Assembly (NCBI GenBank): GCA_003218375.1
Contig: QHNH01000009.1
Span: forward strand, 1-64,000
DNA length: 64,000 bases
Origin: Verrucomicrobiota bacterium
Lineage (GTDB): Bacteria > Verrucomicrobiota > Verrucomicrobiia > Chthoniobacterales > UBA10450
Reading direction: 5' to 3'
The notes below the pieces were generated by a model. It did not search any database and had not been told where the DNA came from. It saw nothing but the letters and a program-made list of their open reading frames with translations. Below are positions 53,164 to 62,360 of this stretch, one piece after another (position 1 is the first letter of the stretch; the number at the start of each line of letters is the position of its first letter). The position numbers and the translations under genes were made by a program.

Positions 53164-54762
53164 ATGAAAAAGCTTATTCAGTTCGCGCTTGCCGTTTGGG
53201 CCATGGCCTGCGTGTGCGCGCAAACAACGGAACCGCCCGCCGTTCCCGGCGCCTCAACGCCCGCGACCACCGCGGAGGTGCAGGCCTTGCGCGAACAAGT
53301 GCAATCGCTCAAGGAAATGGTGCAGGCGTTACAACAGCAGGTGAAAGAACAACAGACCGCCGCGACGGAGAAAAACAATTCCAGCGCACCGGCCCTTCCA
53401 CAAAATTCCGAAGCCCAAACGGCCGATACGTCCGTCTCGCCCGCGCCGTCAGCGAGCGCGCCGCCGTTGTTTCCCACCACCGATACCGCGGTCGTGTCCT
53501 CGGCGCCGTCCGTGAACGCGAACGGCACAACCCTGTTCCCGACCAGCGATGAATCGGTGACCACAACGCCAGCCACAGTCTCGACTGCCGACACTGGTTC
53601 ATCGCTGACCCAGCCTCTCCCGATCATCGGCGGCGGAAGTAACAAGAACTACATGAACATCTCGTTCGATGGTCTCTTCTCCGTGGCCGCATCGAGCGAG
53701 CGGCATCTCGACCGGCTCGAAGTGGGCGACCACGATCCGCAGCAGCGAGGGTTCAACGGGCGCAACGCCGAAATCGCGCTCGATGGCGCGGTCGATCCGT
53801 ACTTCGAAGGGTTCGCGAACATCGTTCTCAAGCTCGACAACAACAACGAGACGGAGATCGAGCTGGAAGAAGCGTTTCTCCAGACGACCAGCCTGCCCTA
53901 CGGCTTGCAAACTAAGGCCGGCCAGTTTTTCGACGCGTTCGGCCGGATCAACGCGACCCATCCGCACACGTGGGAGTTCGCGGATTCGCCGATCGTTAAC
54001 GGACGTTTGCTCGGGGCCGATGGCCTGCGCGGTGTCGGCGCCCAGATCGCGTGGACGCTGCCTGTTCCCTGGTATTCACAATTCATCTTCGCCGTGCAAA
54101 ATGGCCGCGGCGGAACTGGCTACTCTTTCCGCAACCCCGGCGAGGACGGCGTGTTTTACGGGCGCATGACCATCGATCGCGAAGCCAGCGCGCTCCACGA
54201 TCTCGTTTACGTTCCGCGTTTCGAAAATTCGTTTAATCCGAGCGACACCCAGACGGTCCTCTTCGGCGCCTCGGGTGCATTCGGAATGAACGAAACCGGA
54301 TCCGATACCCACACCCAGGTTTACGGCACCGATTTTCTTTACAAATGGAAGAGCGCCCGGGCCGAAGGCGGTTTCCCCTTCGTGAAATGGCAGACCGAAG
54401 CGATGTATCGCCGCTACGAAGCCGGCCGCGGCCTCGATAATCTATTTCCAGTCAGCGAAACGTTCCGGGACTGGGGCATGTATTCGCAGGTCCTCTGGGG
54501 ATTCAAGAAAGGTTGGGTCGTCGGCGTTCGCGGCGATTACCTTCACATGCAGGAATCCGCGTTCACCGATGACGATACCCGGCAATCGCGCGCCCGGATC
54601 TCGGCGAATCTGACCTGGTATCCGACCGAGTTCTCCAAACTCCGCCTGCAATACAACCACGATTTCCTGGAGGAGAATGCCTTCCTCGCCAGTCGCGATG
54701 TCGATTCTGTTTTCCTCCAGTTCGAATTCATCCTCGGCGCCCACGGCGCCCACAAATTCTAA
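53164..54762 (+). CDS. Outer-membrane porin with N-terminal coiled coil
   Basis: The product is 532 residues from ATG 53164 behind AGGAAA. A signal peptide (MKKLIQFALAVWAMACVCAQ) and a coiled-coil segment (VQALREQVQSLKEMVQALQQQV) precede a long Ser/Thr/Pro linker. From about residue 160 a beta-barrel begins (NISFDGLFSVAAS, then YFEGFANIVLKLDNNNETEIELEEAFLQ). It ends in ...VFLQFEFILGAHGAHKF with a C-terminal Phe. The coiled coil may bind peptidoglycan. znuA follows after six bases, so metal passage is likely. Confidence 0.85.
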   Translation: MKKLIQFALAVWAMACVCAQTTEPPAVPGASTPATTAEVQALREQVQSLKEMVQALQQQVKEQQTAATEKNNSSAPALPQNSEAQTADTSVSPAPSASAPPLFPTTDTAVVSSAPSVNANGTTLFPTSDESVTTTPATVSTADTGSSLTQPLPIIGGGSNKNYMNISFDGLFSVAASSERHLDRLEVGDHDPQQRGFNGRNAEIALDGAVDPYFEGFANIVLKLDNNNETEIELEEAFLQTTSLPYGLQTKAGQFFDAFGRINATHPHTWEFADSPIVNGRLLGADGLRGVGAQIAWTLPVPWYSQFIFAVQNGRGGTGYSFRNPGEDGVFYGRMTIDREASALHDLVYVPRFENSFNPSDTQTVLFGASGAFGMNETGSDTHTQVYGTDFLYKWKSARAEGGFPFVKWQTEAMYRRYEAGRGLDNLFPVSETFRDWGMYSQVLWGFKKGWVVGVRGDYLHMQESAFTDDDTRQSRARISANLTWYPTEFSKLRLQYNHDFLEENAFLASRDVDSVFLQFEFILGAHGAHKF

Positions 54763-54768
54763 AACTTT

Positions 54769-55668
54769 ATGAAACGCATTTTTGTCCTGGCAGTCTTGTG
54801 CATCGGCGCAGCTCTCACCGCCCACGCCAAACTCAAAATCGTCGCCACCCTTCCCGATCTCGGTTCGCTCGCGCGGGAAGTCGGCGGCGACAAAGTTGAT
54901 GTCACTGTCCTGGCGAAACCGACCGAGGACTCCCACTTCGTCGATGCCCGCCCGAGTTTCGTCGTGCAACTGCGCGACGCCGATGTGCTCATCGACGGCG
55001 GCGCGGAGCTTGAGATCGGTTGGCTCCCGCCACTCCTCCAAAATGCGCGCAATCCCAAGATCGAAGTGGGAAAACCCGGCCGGGTCCAGGCCTCACAAGG
55101 CGTCCGCCTCATGAACGTGCCCACGAACGCGACCCGCGCCGCCGGCGACGTCCACGCGCTCGGCAATCCACATTTCGTGGTGGATCCGATTATCGCGAAG
55201 ACCGTCGCGCTCCACATCGCGCAAACCTTCAGCGCGATCGACGCGCCGAATGCCGCGGCCTACGACGCCAACTACAAGAAATTCGAGGCAGCCATCAACG
55301 CGAAGCTCCAGGAATGGGGAACGGCGATGTTGCCGTTCAAGGGGCAGAACGTCGTCGCTTATCACGACTCCTGGGTTTACTTCGCGCACCGGTTCGGTTT
55401 GAACATCGACACGTTCCTGGAACCGAAGCCCGGCATCCCGCCTTCGCCGTCGCACCTCGCCGAGGTCATCGAGAAAATGAAGGCGCAGAAGATTAAGGCC
55501 ATCATTGTCGAGCCGTTTCACGATCGAAAAATCGCCGAGAAAGTGGCCACCTCGACCGGCGCGAAGGTGGTTGATTTCGCGCAATATCCCGGCGGCCTTC
55601 CAAACACGGACTCATATGTGAAACTGATTGACCGGTTGGTCGCAAATCTCACCGCCGCACTGAAATGA
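54769..55668 (+). CDS. znuA: Metal (Zn/Mn) ABC transporter substrate-binding protein
   Basis: The 299-residue product has a signal peptide (IFVLAVLCIGAALTAHA). It has the cluster A-I metal-binding fold: LKIVATLPDLGSLAREVGGD, ligand histidines in EDSHFVDARPSF, GNPHFVVDP and VAYHDSWVYFAHRFGL, and an acidic ligand near FAQYPGG. It lacks the long His-rich loop of many ZnuA proteins. It delivers zinc or manganese to the permease encoded next. Which ion cannot be told. Confidence 0.9.
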   Translation: MKRIFVLAVLCIGAALTAHAKLKIVATLPDLGSLAREVGGDKVDVTVLAKPTEDSHFVDARPSFVVQLRDADVLIDGGAELEIGWLPPLLQNARNPKIEVGKPGRVQASQGVRLMNVPTNATRAAGDVHALGNPHFVVDPIIAKTVALHIAQTFSAIDAPNAAAYDANYKKFEAAINAKLQEWGTAMLPFKGQNVVAYHDSWVYFAHRFGLNIDTFLEPKPGIPPSPSHLAEVIEKMKAQKIKAIIVEPFHDRKIAEKVATSTGAKVVDFAQYPGGLPNTDSYVKLIDRLVANLTAALK

Positions 55669-55711
55669 TCTGTCCGCAGTTCTCTGGCCTAACGACTGAA
55701 AGGAACGACGA

Positions 55712-56542
55712 ATGAGAATGATGTGGGAACTAATGTTCTGGCCCTGTGCGGCCTGCATCCTTTTGCCGTGGCTCTTGGTTTACCTCGGCCTTCACGTCGT
55801 TCAACGCGGCATCATTTTCATCGACATCGCCATGGCCCAGATGGCCTCGCTCGGTATCTGCCTGGGAGTGCTTCTCGATTACGAACCGGAAAGCGTGATG
55901 TCCTACGTCCTGGGACTCGGCGTGACCTTGCTCGGCGCCGCGATTTTTTCCGTTACCGGAAAACGCGCCAGCCAGGTGCCGCAGGAAGCTGTCATCGGGA
56001 TTAGCTACGTCGTCGCAGCAGCCGCGGCGATTCTGCTCCTCAGCCGTTCCGCCCACGGGAATGAAGAAATTCGGAACATGCTCGTCGGCGACATCACCGT
56101 CGTGAGCGCCGCCGAGGTTTGGAAATGCTTCGCGGTGTTCGTCGTGGTCGGCATCGTTCATTTCATTTTCCGGAAAAATTTTCTGCTCGTCTCGTTCCAA
56201 CGCGAAGAAGCCTACGTCCGCAAATGGCGTGTGCGTTGGTGGGACTTTTTCTTTTACGCGACGTTCGGCATCGTGGTGACGATCTTCGTCCGCGTCGCCG
56301 GGGTCTTGCTCGTGTTCAGTTACTTGATTGTGCCCGCCGTCTGCGCCGTGACGCTGGCGCGCCGAATTTCGATGCGGCTGCTGATCGGCTGGGGAATTTC
56401 GCTCCTGGGTGGGATCGGCGGAGTGTACGTCTCTATCCGGGGCGATTTCCCTTCAGGCGCCGCAATCGTCTGCACTTTTGGCGCGCTGCTTATCATAACA
56501 TCGCTGATCGCACTGGTGAGGCCGCGAGTGACGCGGGCATAG
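55712..56542 (+). CDS. znuB: Metal ABC transporter permease
   Basis: The product is 276 residues from ATG 55712, with AAGGA seven bases upstream. Eight or so hydrophobic helices contain the ABC-3 permease pattern (RGIIFIDIAMAQMASLGICLG near the start, then GVLLVFSYLIVPAVCAV). It forms the membrane channel for the ZnuA-type protein 43 bases upstream. No znuC ATPase gene lies in this cluster or elsewhere in the window. A trans-encoded ATPase must supply energy. Confidence 0.92.
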   Translation: MRMMWELMFWPCAACILLPWLLVYLGLHVVQRGIIFIDIAMAQMASLGICLGVLLDYEPESVMSYVLGLGVTLLGAAIFSVTGKRASQVPQEAVIGISYVVAAAAAILLLSRSAHGNEEIRNMLVGDITVVSAAEVWKCFAVFVVVGIVHFIFRKNFLLVSFQREEAYVRKWRVRWWDFFFYATFGIVVTIFVRVAGVLLVFSYLIVPAVCAVTLARRISMRLLIGWGISLLGGIGGVYVSIRGDFPSGAAIVCTFGALLIITSLIALVRPRVTRA

Positions 56543-56561
56543 CACAGGCTACATTCTGCCC

Positions 56562-57860
56562 GTGCATTCGTTCCATTACCGCGAAGGCGAACTCTATTGT
56601 GAGGAAGTCGCGCTGAGGCGCGCCGCGGACGAGTTCGGCACACCGCTTTATGTCTATAGCGCCGGAACCATTCTCGATCATTATCGCCGCCTCGACGCGG
56701 CGCTCGTTCCGCTCGACCACCTGATCTGCTACGCGGTCAAAGCGAACTCCAATGGCGCGATCCTGAAATTGCTCGCGGACGCCGGCGCCGGTTTCGACAT
56801 CGTTTCCGGCGGCGAACTTTTCCGCGTCCTGAAGGCCGGCGGCACCGCGGCGAAATGCACTTTCGCCGGCGTCGGAAAATCACGCGAAGAAATCGAGTAT
56901 GCGCTCGCCGAAGGCGTCCTGAGTTTCAACGTCGAGAGCGAAGCGGAGCTGGAGAGGATCGATCGCATTGCGCGGAGCAAAGGCGTCAAGGCGCCGATCG
57001 CGCTCCGGGTAAATCCCGACGTCGATGCCGGAACTCATCGTTACGTCTCCACCGGGCGGAGCGAAAACAAATTCGGTATCGGGCTGGATCACGTGGCCGC
57101 GGTCTACGAGCAAGCCGCCCGGTTGCCGAACCTTTCCATTCGCGGCGTCCAAATGCACATCGGCTCGCAGATCACGGACGCCGCCCCGTTTGCGGAAGCG
57201 ATCGCGAAAGTCGCGCCGCTGATCGAGGAATTGAAGCAACGGTATCCGCTCGAGTTTTTCAGTGTCGGCGGCGGGATCGGGATTGTTTACGAATCCTCGT
57301 TCGCCAGTGGCAGCCGCGATTGGTGGACGGAGAAAGATCGGGTCGCCGCGACAATGACGTTGCCCCTGACGATCGCTGACTACGCGGCCACGATCGTCCC
57401 GCCGCTGCGCGAGATCGGCCTGCGGGTGTTGCTCGAGCCCGGTCGACTCCTCGTGGGCAACGCCGGTGTCCTGCTCACCCGCGTCCGTTATCTCAAGCAA
57501 GCCGCGCAGAAGAAATTCGTGATCGTGGACGCCGGCATGAACGATCTCATTCGGCCCGCGCTCTACCAAAGTTACCACGAGATTGTGCCGGTCCGCGAAC
57601 CGAGCGACAAGGCGCGCGAGTCTGTCGATGTTGTCGGTCCGGTCTGCGAGAGCGGCGATTTTTTCGCTCAGGATCGCGAGCTGCCGCCGGTGAACGAGGG
57701 CGAACTCCTGGCCCTGATGAGCGCCGGCGCCTATGGGTTCGCCATGGCGTCGAATTACAATTCGCGGCCGTTGCCGGCCGAAGTGCTGGTGCAAGGCGAC
57801 CGTTTTTCTCTCATTCGGCAACGCCAGACGACCGAGGATCTCATTCGGGATGAATGCTAA
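56562..57860 (+). CDS. lysA: Diaminopimelate decarboxylase
   Basis: The product is 432 residues from GTG 56562. The PLP lysine is in CYAVKANSNGAILK near residue 59. SGGELFRVLKAGG, ENKFGIGLDH, MHIGSQITD, SVGGGIGIVY and LEPGRLLVGNAGVLLTRV follow. The dimer-partner cysteine motif is VCESGDFFAQDREL. It makes lysine from meso-diaminopimelate. It is complete and 20 bases after znuB, though functionally unrelated. Confidence 0.95.
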   Translation: MHSFHYREGELYCEEVALRRAADEFGTPLYVYSAGTILDHYRRLDAALVPLDHLICYAVKANSNGAILKLLADAGAGFDIVSGGELFRVLKAGGTAAKCTFAGVGKSREEIEYALAEGVLSFNVESEAELERIDRIARSKGVKAPIALRVNPDVDAGTHRYVSTGRSENKFGIGLDHVAAVYEQAARLPNLSIRGVQMHIGSQITDAAPFAEAIAKVAPLIEELKQRYPLEFFSVGGGIGIVYESSFASGSRDWWTEKDRVAATMTLPLTIADYAATIVPPLREIGLRVLLEPGRLLVGNAGVLLTRVRYLKQAAQKKFVIVDAGMNDLIRPALYQSYHEIVPVREPSDKARESVDVVGPVCESGDFFAQDRELPPVNEGELLALMSAGAYGFAMASNYNSRPLPAEVLVQGDRFSLIRQRQTTEDLIRDEC

Positions 57861-57921
57861 AACCTCCTGCCACTTGCAAGGAGTCCGTCTCCAGCATAAA
57901 TACTGCTCCCACCATTTTGCG

Positions 57922-58626
57922 ATGAAACGATTGCTCCTGCTTCTCATTCTCCTGGGCTTGCTTCTGGTTCGCCAGGCGCCCGCGGCCACGCCGTTGAACG
58001 GCGAATACGTGCTGCTCGTCGGCGGTCCGTCGCTCATGGTGTGGGAAAAATACAAACTTCAACCCCATGATCATTGGTGGGCTAATTTCATCCGCGCCGC
58101 CCGCATCCGCACCGAGCAGATTCGCGCCCAGGCGCCGGACGCAAAAATCACCTGGCTTATTTACCGTCAGGGCTACAAGGACCGCGCTGTCCAGGAAAAG
58201 CAGGACCTGTTTGGCTTCATCGATTCCGTCCGGGACAAGTTCAATCTGAACCTCGTCTATTTTGGGAACGGCAATGACGTCATGAACTACCTCAACGCCG
58301 GTCAGCCGCGCGACAGCCTGAAGGTCGTCGACTTCGAATACTTCGGTCACTCCAACGCGAAGTGCTTCATGTTCGATTACAGCAGCAACATCGAGAGCGC
58401 CTGCAAATCGTGGCTGCACGAAGACGAGCTGCGCAAGATCAATGGCCGCGTCTTTGCCCGGGGCGCGTTCGCCAAAAGCTGGGGCTGCCACACCGGCGAA
58501 AGCATGTCCAAGAAATGGTACGCCGCGACCGGCGTGCCGATGTGGGGCGTGATCGGCAAAACCCAATACATGATGGAGGAGCTGCCGATCATCGTCGGCG
58601 AGAAGGCCAAGTGGGTGTCGCGCTGA
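57922..58626 (+). CDS. Secreted hypothetical protein with a possible His/Cys dyad
   Basis: The product is 234 residues from ATG 57922; the upstream frame only overlaps lysA. A long hydrophobic signal peptide (LLLLLILLGLLLVRQAPAA) precedes a mixed alpha/beta domain. A histidine in FEYFGHSNAKCFMF and a cysteine in FAKSWGCHTGESMSKKWY are spaced as in caspase-fold (clan CD) peptidases, following hydrophobic strands. That is a pattern resemblance only. It is otherwise unknown and has no partner gene. Confidence 0.65.
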   Translation: MKRLLLLLILLGLLLVRQAPAATPLNGEYVLLVGGPSLMVWEKYKLQPHDHWWANFIRAARIRTEQIRAQAPDAKITWLIYRQGYKDRAVQEKQDLFGFIDSVRDKFNLNLVYFGNGNDVMNYLNAGQPRDSLKVVDFEYFGHSNAKCFMFDYSSNIESACKSWLHEDELRKINGRVFARGAFAKSWGCHTGESMSKKWYAATGVPMWGVIGKTQYMMEELPIIVGEKAKWVSR

Positions 58627-58631
58627 GCGAC

Positions 58632-59648
58632 CTACGATCCTTGCGCGATCTCACGGAGTAACCCGGGGCCGCGGTAGACATAGCCGGTGTAGACCTGGAG
58701 GAGTTGGGCGCCGGCTTCGAATTTTTCGCGGGCGCTGGCTGCGTCGGCGATGCCACCGGAGGCGATGACGGGCAGCGAGGACCGTGAAGTTATCGCGCGA
58801 ACGAACTCGGTGGATTTTTTCCGCAGCGGGCGACCACTCAAGCCGCCGGTTTGATCGCGAGCAGAAGGAATCGCGGAGTGATCCAGGGTGGTGTTCGTGG
58901 CAACGATTCCGGCTATGCCGTGCTGCTCGCAGGCCGCGATAATTTGTTCGAGCTCCGCGATGGAAAGATCGGGTGCGATTTTTAGCAGGACGGGTTTCCG
59001 AGCGGTTTCGTTTTCGCGGCGAATGGCAGCGAGCAATTGCACGAGCGCGGCGTGTTCTTGCAAGGAGCGGAGCCCGGGCGTGTTTGGCGAGCTGACGTTC
59101 AGGACGACGTAATCAGCCAGCGGCGCAAGAAGCCGGAAGGAATAAACATAATCTTCCACGGCATTTTCGATCGGCGTGATTTTGGATTTGCCGAGGTTGA
59201 TGCCGATGGGAATGACGGGCCAGCGACTACTCTCGCGCAACCTGCGCAACCGCGCGGCTACTACGTCTGCGCCGTCGTTGTTGAAGCCGAGCCGGTTGAT
59301 CAGTGCCTCCTGCTCGGGATAACGGAAGATGCGCGGTTTGGGATTTCCGGGCTGGGCTTTCGCGGTGACCGTGCCGATCTCGACAAAGCCAAAACCGAGC
59401 GCGGCCCAGGCGGGAATCGCGACGCCGTTCTTGTCGAAACCGGCGGCGAGCCCGATCGGGTTGAGAAACGTGAGGCCGAAAACAGTCCTCGGGCTCAGTG
59501 CGGGCTGGAAACGTTCGAGCTGGCGGAGAACGGAGGGCAGCGCGGAAATCGCGCGCAGATTGCGGATCGCCAGATTGTGCGCAGCCTCGGGAGAGAGCGA
59601 AAACAGAATCGGCCTAACGAGACGTTGATACAGAGCCTCGGCGTTCAT
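58632..59648 (-). CDS. pyrD: Dihydroorotate dehydrogenase (quinone)
   Basis: The product is 338 residues from ATG 59648 (MNAEALYQRLVRPILF); the frame above it runs into a repeat. This is the membrane-associated class 2 form. The N-terminal helical extension is present, then GLAAGFDKNGVAI, GNPKPRIFRYPEQEALINRLGFNNDG, NVSSPNTPGLR with the catalytic serine, and ASGGIADA near the FMN phosphate. It oxidises dihydroorotate to orotate. It is unlinked from pyrR-B-C, 24 kb away. Confidence 0.95.
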   Translation of the reverse strand: MNAEALYQRLVRPILFSLSPEAAHNLAIRNLRAISALPSVLRQLERFQPALSPRTVFGLTFLNPIGLAAGFDKNGVAIPAWAALGFGFVEIGTVTAKAQPGNPKPRIFRYPEQEALINRLGFNNDGADVVAARLRRLRESSRWPVIPIGINLGKSKITPIENAVEDYVYSFRLLAPLADYVVLNVSSPNTPGLRSLQEHAALVQLLAAIRRENETARKPVLLKIAPDLSIAELEQIIAACEQHGIAGIVATNTTLDHSAIPSARDQTGGLSGRPLRKKSTEFVRAITSRSSLPVIASGGIADAASAREKFEAGAQLLQVYTGYVYRGPGLLREIAQGS

Positions 59649-59665
59649 TTGCCAATGCCTCTGCC

Positions 59666-59771
59666 GGAACACAGACTTGCAGTCTGTGCGGCCAGCGGGT
59701 TTGCAATCCGCTGAATTTCTGAGCAGCGGACAGAATGTCCGCTGGCCGCACAGGCAACATGCCTATGTTCC
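59666..59771. repeat. Family 1 inverted repeat, copy 5
   Basis: Ends are GGAACACAG and CTATGTTCC. Foot hairpins are AGACT-TGC-AGTCT and AGGCA-TGT-TGCCT. It lies between mnmE and pyrD, both on the minus strand, and ends 10 bases from the mnmE stop. Confidence 0.9.
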
Positions 59772-59781
59772 AGAAGAGCAT

Positions 59782-61146
59782 TCATTTGCCGATACAGAAC
59801 TGGGCGAAGAGCGCGTCGCGGATCTCTTCGGTGTGCGCGGCGCCTGTAATTTCATCGAGAGCCTGAAGCGCCGCACGCAAATCGACCGCGATATATTCCG
59901 GCGCGAAGGCGGCCTCAATGGTGCCCGCTGCCAAATCGCAGGAAGTCAGAGCGCGCCGGAGGCAATCGCGGTGCCGGGCATTGATGGCCACGCCGCTCTC
60001 GGGCCGCAAATGCTTTTCCGAAATCTTCGCAATGATCGCGTCCTCCAAACCGCGCAGTCCATCCTCGGAGATGCAGCAGATTCGCAACGCGTCGATGTTC
60101 CGCCAATCCGGATGTTCCGGCAGGTCGCTCTTGTTCAACAACACGATCCGGGTTTGCTCGGTCGAGTTCTCACTAAACCCGTCCGGTTTCGGAACGCTGC
60201 GATCGAGCACCTGGAGGAGAAGATCGGCGCTCGCCAGCGACTTTTCGGTGCGCGCGATTCCGGCGCACTCGATCTCATCCGCGGATTCGCGCAGGCCGGC
60301 GGTATCGAGCAGGCGAATCGGAATGCCGCGCAGGTTGATTACTTCTTCGATCGTGTCGCGGGTGGTGCCGGGCTGTGCGCTGACAATGGCGCGTTCGTAA
60401 CCCAGCAGGCGATTGAGGAGACTCGACTTGCCGGCGTTAGTCGGGCCGTAAATAACCGCGCGCAGTCCCTCACGCAAAATGTGTCCCTGATCGGCTGTCG
60501 CCAGCAGGGCGCGCATTTGTTCACGGATCGAATCGAGGCGAGCGCGAAGGCGGGCGCCTTCATCCGGCGCGATGCCTTCTTCGGAGAAATCGATCGCGGC
60601 TTCGACATGCGCGAGTAATTCGACGAGTTCGGCGCGAATGGTGCCGATCTTTTCACCGAGCCGGCCCTGTAGTTGTTCGCGCGCGGAGCGCAACGCCAGA
60701 TCTGTTCGCGCCCTGATCAGGTCGATGACGGCTTCGGCTTGGGTCAGATCCATCTTGCCGTTCAAAAAAGCGCGCTCGGTGAATTCGCCCGGCCGCGCCG
60801 CCCGCGCACCCGCGCCCAGACAGGCTTCGAGCACTTGCGCGGTGACGAGGACGCCGCCGTGACAACTGATCTCGACCAGGTCTTCGCCGGTGTAACTGGC
60901 GGGGGCGCGATGCACCGCGAGCATTACCTGATCGATGGCGCGATCGCCTGCGACGATCTCGCCCAGGCGTTGGGTGTGCGAAGGAAACTCGGAGGGCTTT
61001 TCGTTTCCACGAAAAATCCGGTCGGCGACGGCGATCGCCTCGTCGCCCGAAACGCGCACCATCGCGATGGCGCCCTCGCCGGCCGGAGTAGAAATGGCCG
61101 CGATCGTGTCCGCCCCCGGCGCCTTCGTTTCGGATGGAACGGTCAC
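59782..61146 (-). CDS. mnmE: tRNA uridine-5-carboxymethylaminomethyl modification GTPase
   Basis: The product is 454 residues from GTG 61146, the standard length; that GTG overlaps the hisC stop (GTGA). It has an N-terminal tetrahydrofolate-binding domain (TIAAISTPAGEGAIAMVRVSG). The G domain carries GPTNAGKSSLLNRLL, GTTRDTIEE, DTAGLRES and NKSDL, and the protein ends in the hallmark FCIGK with the reactive Cys. It modifies the wobble uridine of several tRNAs together with MnmG. Confidence 0.96.
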   Translation of the reverse strand: MTVPSETKAPGADTIAAISTPAGEGAIAMVRVSGDEAIAVADRIFRGNEKPSEFPSHTQRLGEIVAGDRAIDQVMLAVHRAPASYTGEDLVEISCHGGVLVTAQVLEACLGAGARAARPGEFTERAFLNGKMDLTQAEAVIDLIRARTDLALRSAREQLQGRLGEKIGTIRAELVELLAHVEAAIDFSEEGIAPDEGARLRARLDSIREQMRALLATADQGHILREGLRAVIYGPTNAGKSSLLNRLLGYERAIVSAQPGTTRDTIEEVINLRGIPIRLLDTAGLRESADEIECAGIARTEKSLASADLLLQVLDRSVPKPDGFSENSTEQTRIVLLNKSDLPEHPDWRNIDALRICCISEDGLRGLEDAIIAKISEKHLRPESGVAINARHRDCLRRALTSCDLAAGTIEAAFAPEYIAVDLRAALQALDEITGAAHTEEIRDALFAQFCIGK

Positions 61147-62249
61147 GCCGGCCAGCTCGCTAATACTTCTTTCAACGCTGCGATGCATCGCCGGTTCTGC
61201 TCCATGGTGCCCACTGAAATGCGGACCCAAGGCGCGAGATTGTAGCCTTTGAGTGCGCGCACGATGACGCGGTGCTCGAGAAGTGCGCGAAAAATCTTCG
61301 CGCCGACGCCGACATTCACGAGGACGAAATTTGCAACGCTCGGCACGAACTGGAGATTCAGCGCGGCGAATTCCTTTTGGAGATAGTCGCGCCCTTCAAC
61401 GGTCATCCGTTTGGTCTCGCGCAAATGAGCGTCGTCCTCGAGGCCGGCGAGGGCCGCGGCCTGGGCGAGACCGCTGACATTGAACGGCTGTCGGGTCTTG
61501 TGCAGCACCTCGATCAGCTCCGGCCGGGCGATGCCGTAACCAATACGCAAATTCGCGAGGCCCTGGATTTTTGAAAAGGTGCGGAGGGTGGCGACGTTGC
61601 GGCCGGCGCGAATGAAGCGCAGCGTGTCCGGCGGATCATCGAGGTATTCGAAATACGCCTCGTCGAACACGACCGCAATCTCCGGAGGCACGCGCTCCAT
61701 GAAGCGGTCGATTTCATCCTGCCCGGCGAGCGTGCCGGTGGGATTGTTCGGGTTGGCGATGAAGATGAGGCGCGTTTTCGGCGTGATGGCGGAGATGATC
61801 CCGTCGAGATCGTGCTGCAGATCGGGGCTCGGCACTTCGATCGTGCGCGCGCCGAAGACCGCGGCGACGAGCTTGTAGACGACGAACGCGTGCTCGGACG
61901 TAACGATCTCATCGCCGCGATCGAGGAAGGCGTGCCCGAGAAACTCGATGATCTCGTTCGAGCCCGCGCCCAGAATGAGGTGGTCGCGGGCGAAGCCCAG
62001 TTTTTTCGCGAGTGCTTCGCGCAAATAAAAGCCGCCGCCATCGGGATAACGATGCGCGGAATCGAGCGCCGCCCGCATCGCGGCGAGCGCTTTCGGCGAA
62101 GGTCCCAGCGGGTTCTCGTTCGAGGCGAGCTTGACGATTTGGTCCGCCTCCGCGCCCAGCTCACGGGCGGTCTCCTCGATCGGTTTTCCCGGCTCGTAAA
62201 CGGCCAAGTCGCGCAGTTGCGGATTGGCGATATCCCAGATGGATGACAT
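61143..62249 (-). CDS. hisC: Histidinol-phosphate aminotransferase
   Basis: The 368-residue fold-type I PLP enzyme has KLASNENPLGPSPKAL near residue 40. Further motifs are the aspartate-containing VVFDEAYFEYLD, the PLP lysine in RTFSKIQGLANLRIGYG, and FVLVNVG near the end. It transaminates imidazole-acetol phosphate in histidine synthesis, though similar enzymes act on aromatic amino acids. It is translationally coupled to mnmE. No other his gene is nearby. Confidence 0.9.
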   Translation of the reverse strand: MSSIWDIANPQLRDLAVYEPGKPIEETARELGAEADQIVKLASNENPLGPSPKALAAMRAALDSAHRYPDGGGFYLREALAKKLGFARDHLILGAGSNEIIEFLGHAFLDRGDEIVTSEHAFVVYKLVAAVFGARTIEVPSPDLQHDLDGIISAITPKTRLIFIANPNNPTGTLAGQDEIDRFMERVPPEIAVVFDEAYFEYLDDPPDTLRFIRAGRNVATLRTFSKIQGLANLRIGYGIARPELIEVLHKTRQPFNVSGLAQAAALAGLEDDAHLRETKRMTVEGRDYLQKEFAALNLQFVPSVANFVLVNVGVGAKIFRALLEHRVIVRALKGYNLAPWVRISVGTMEQNRRCIAALKEVLASWPA

Positions 62250-62360
62250 GCGGGTGGAATGTTAGGTGGATTTCGGAGGATGAACAGATCGCGCTGCCGC
62301 AGACAAGTCCAACACAAAAAGCTGGTCGCCCGCGCCGATCTGTCGGAACGTTTCGGCCTT

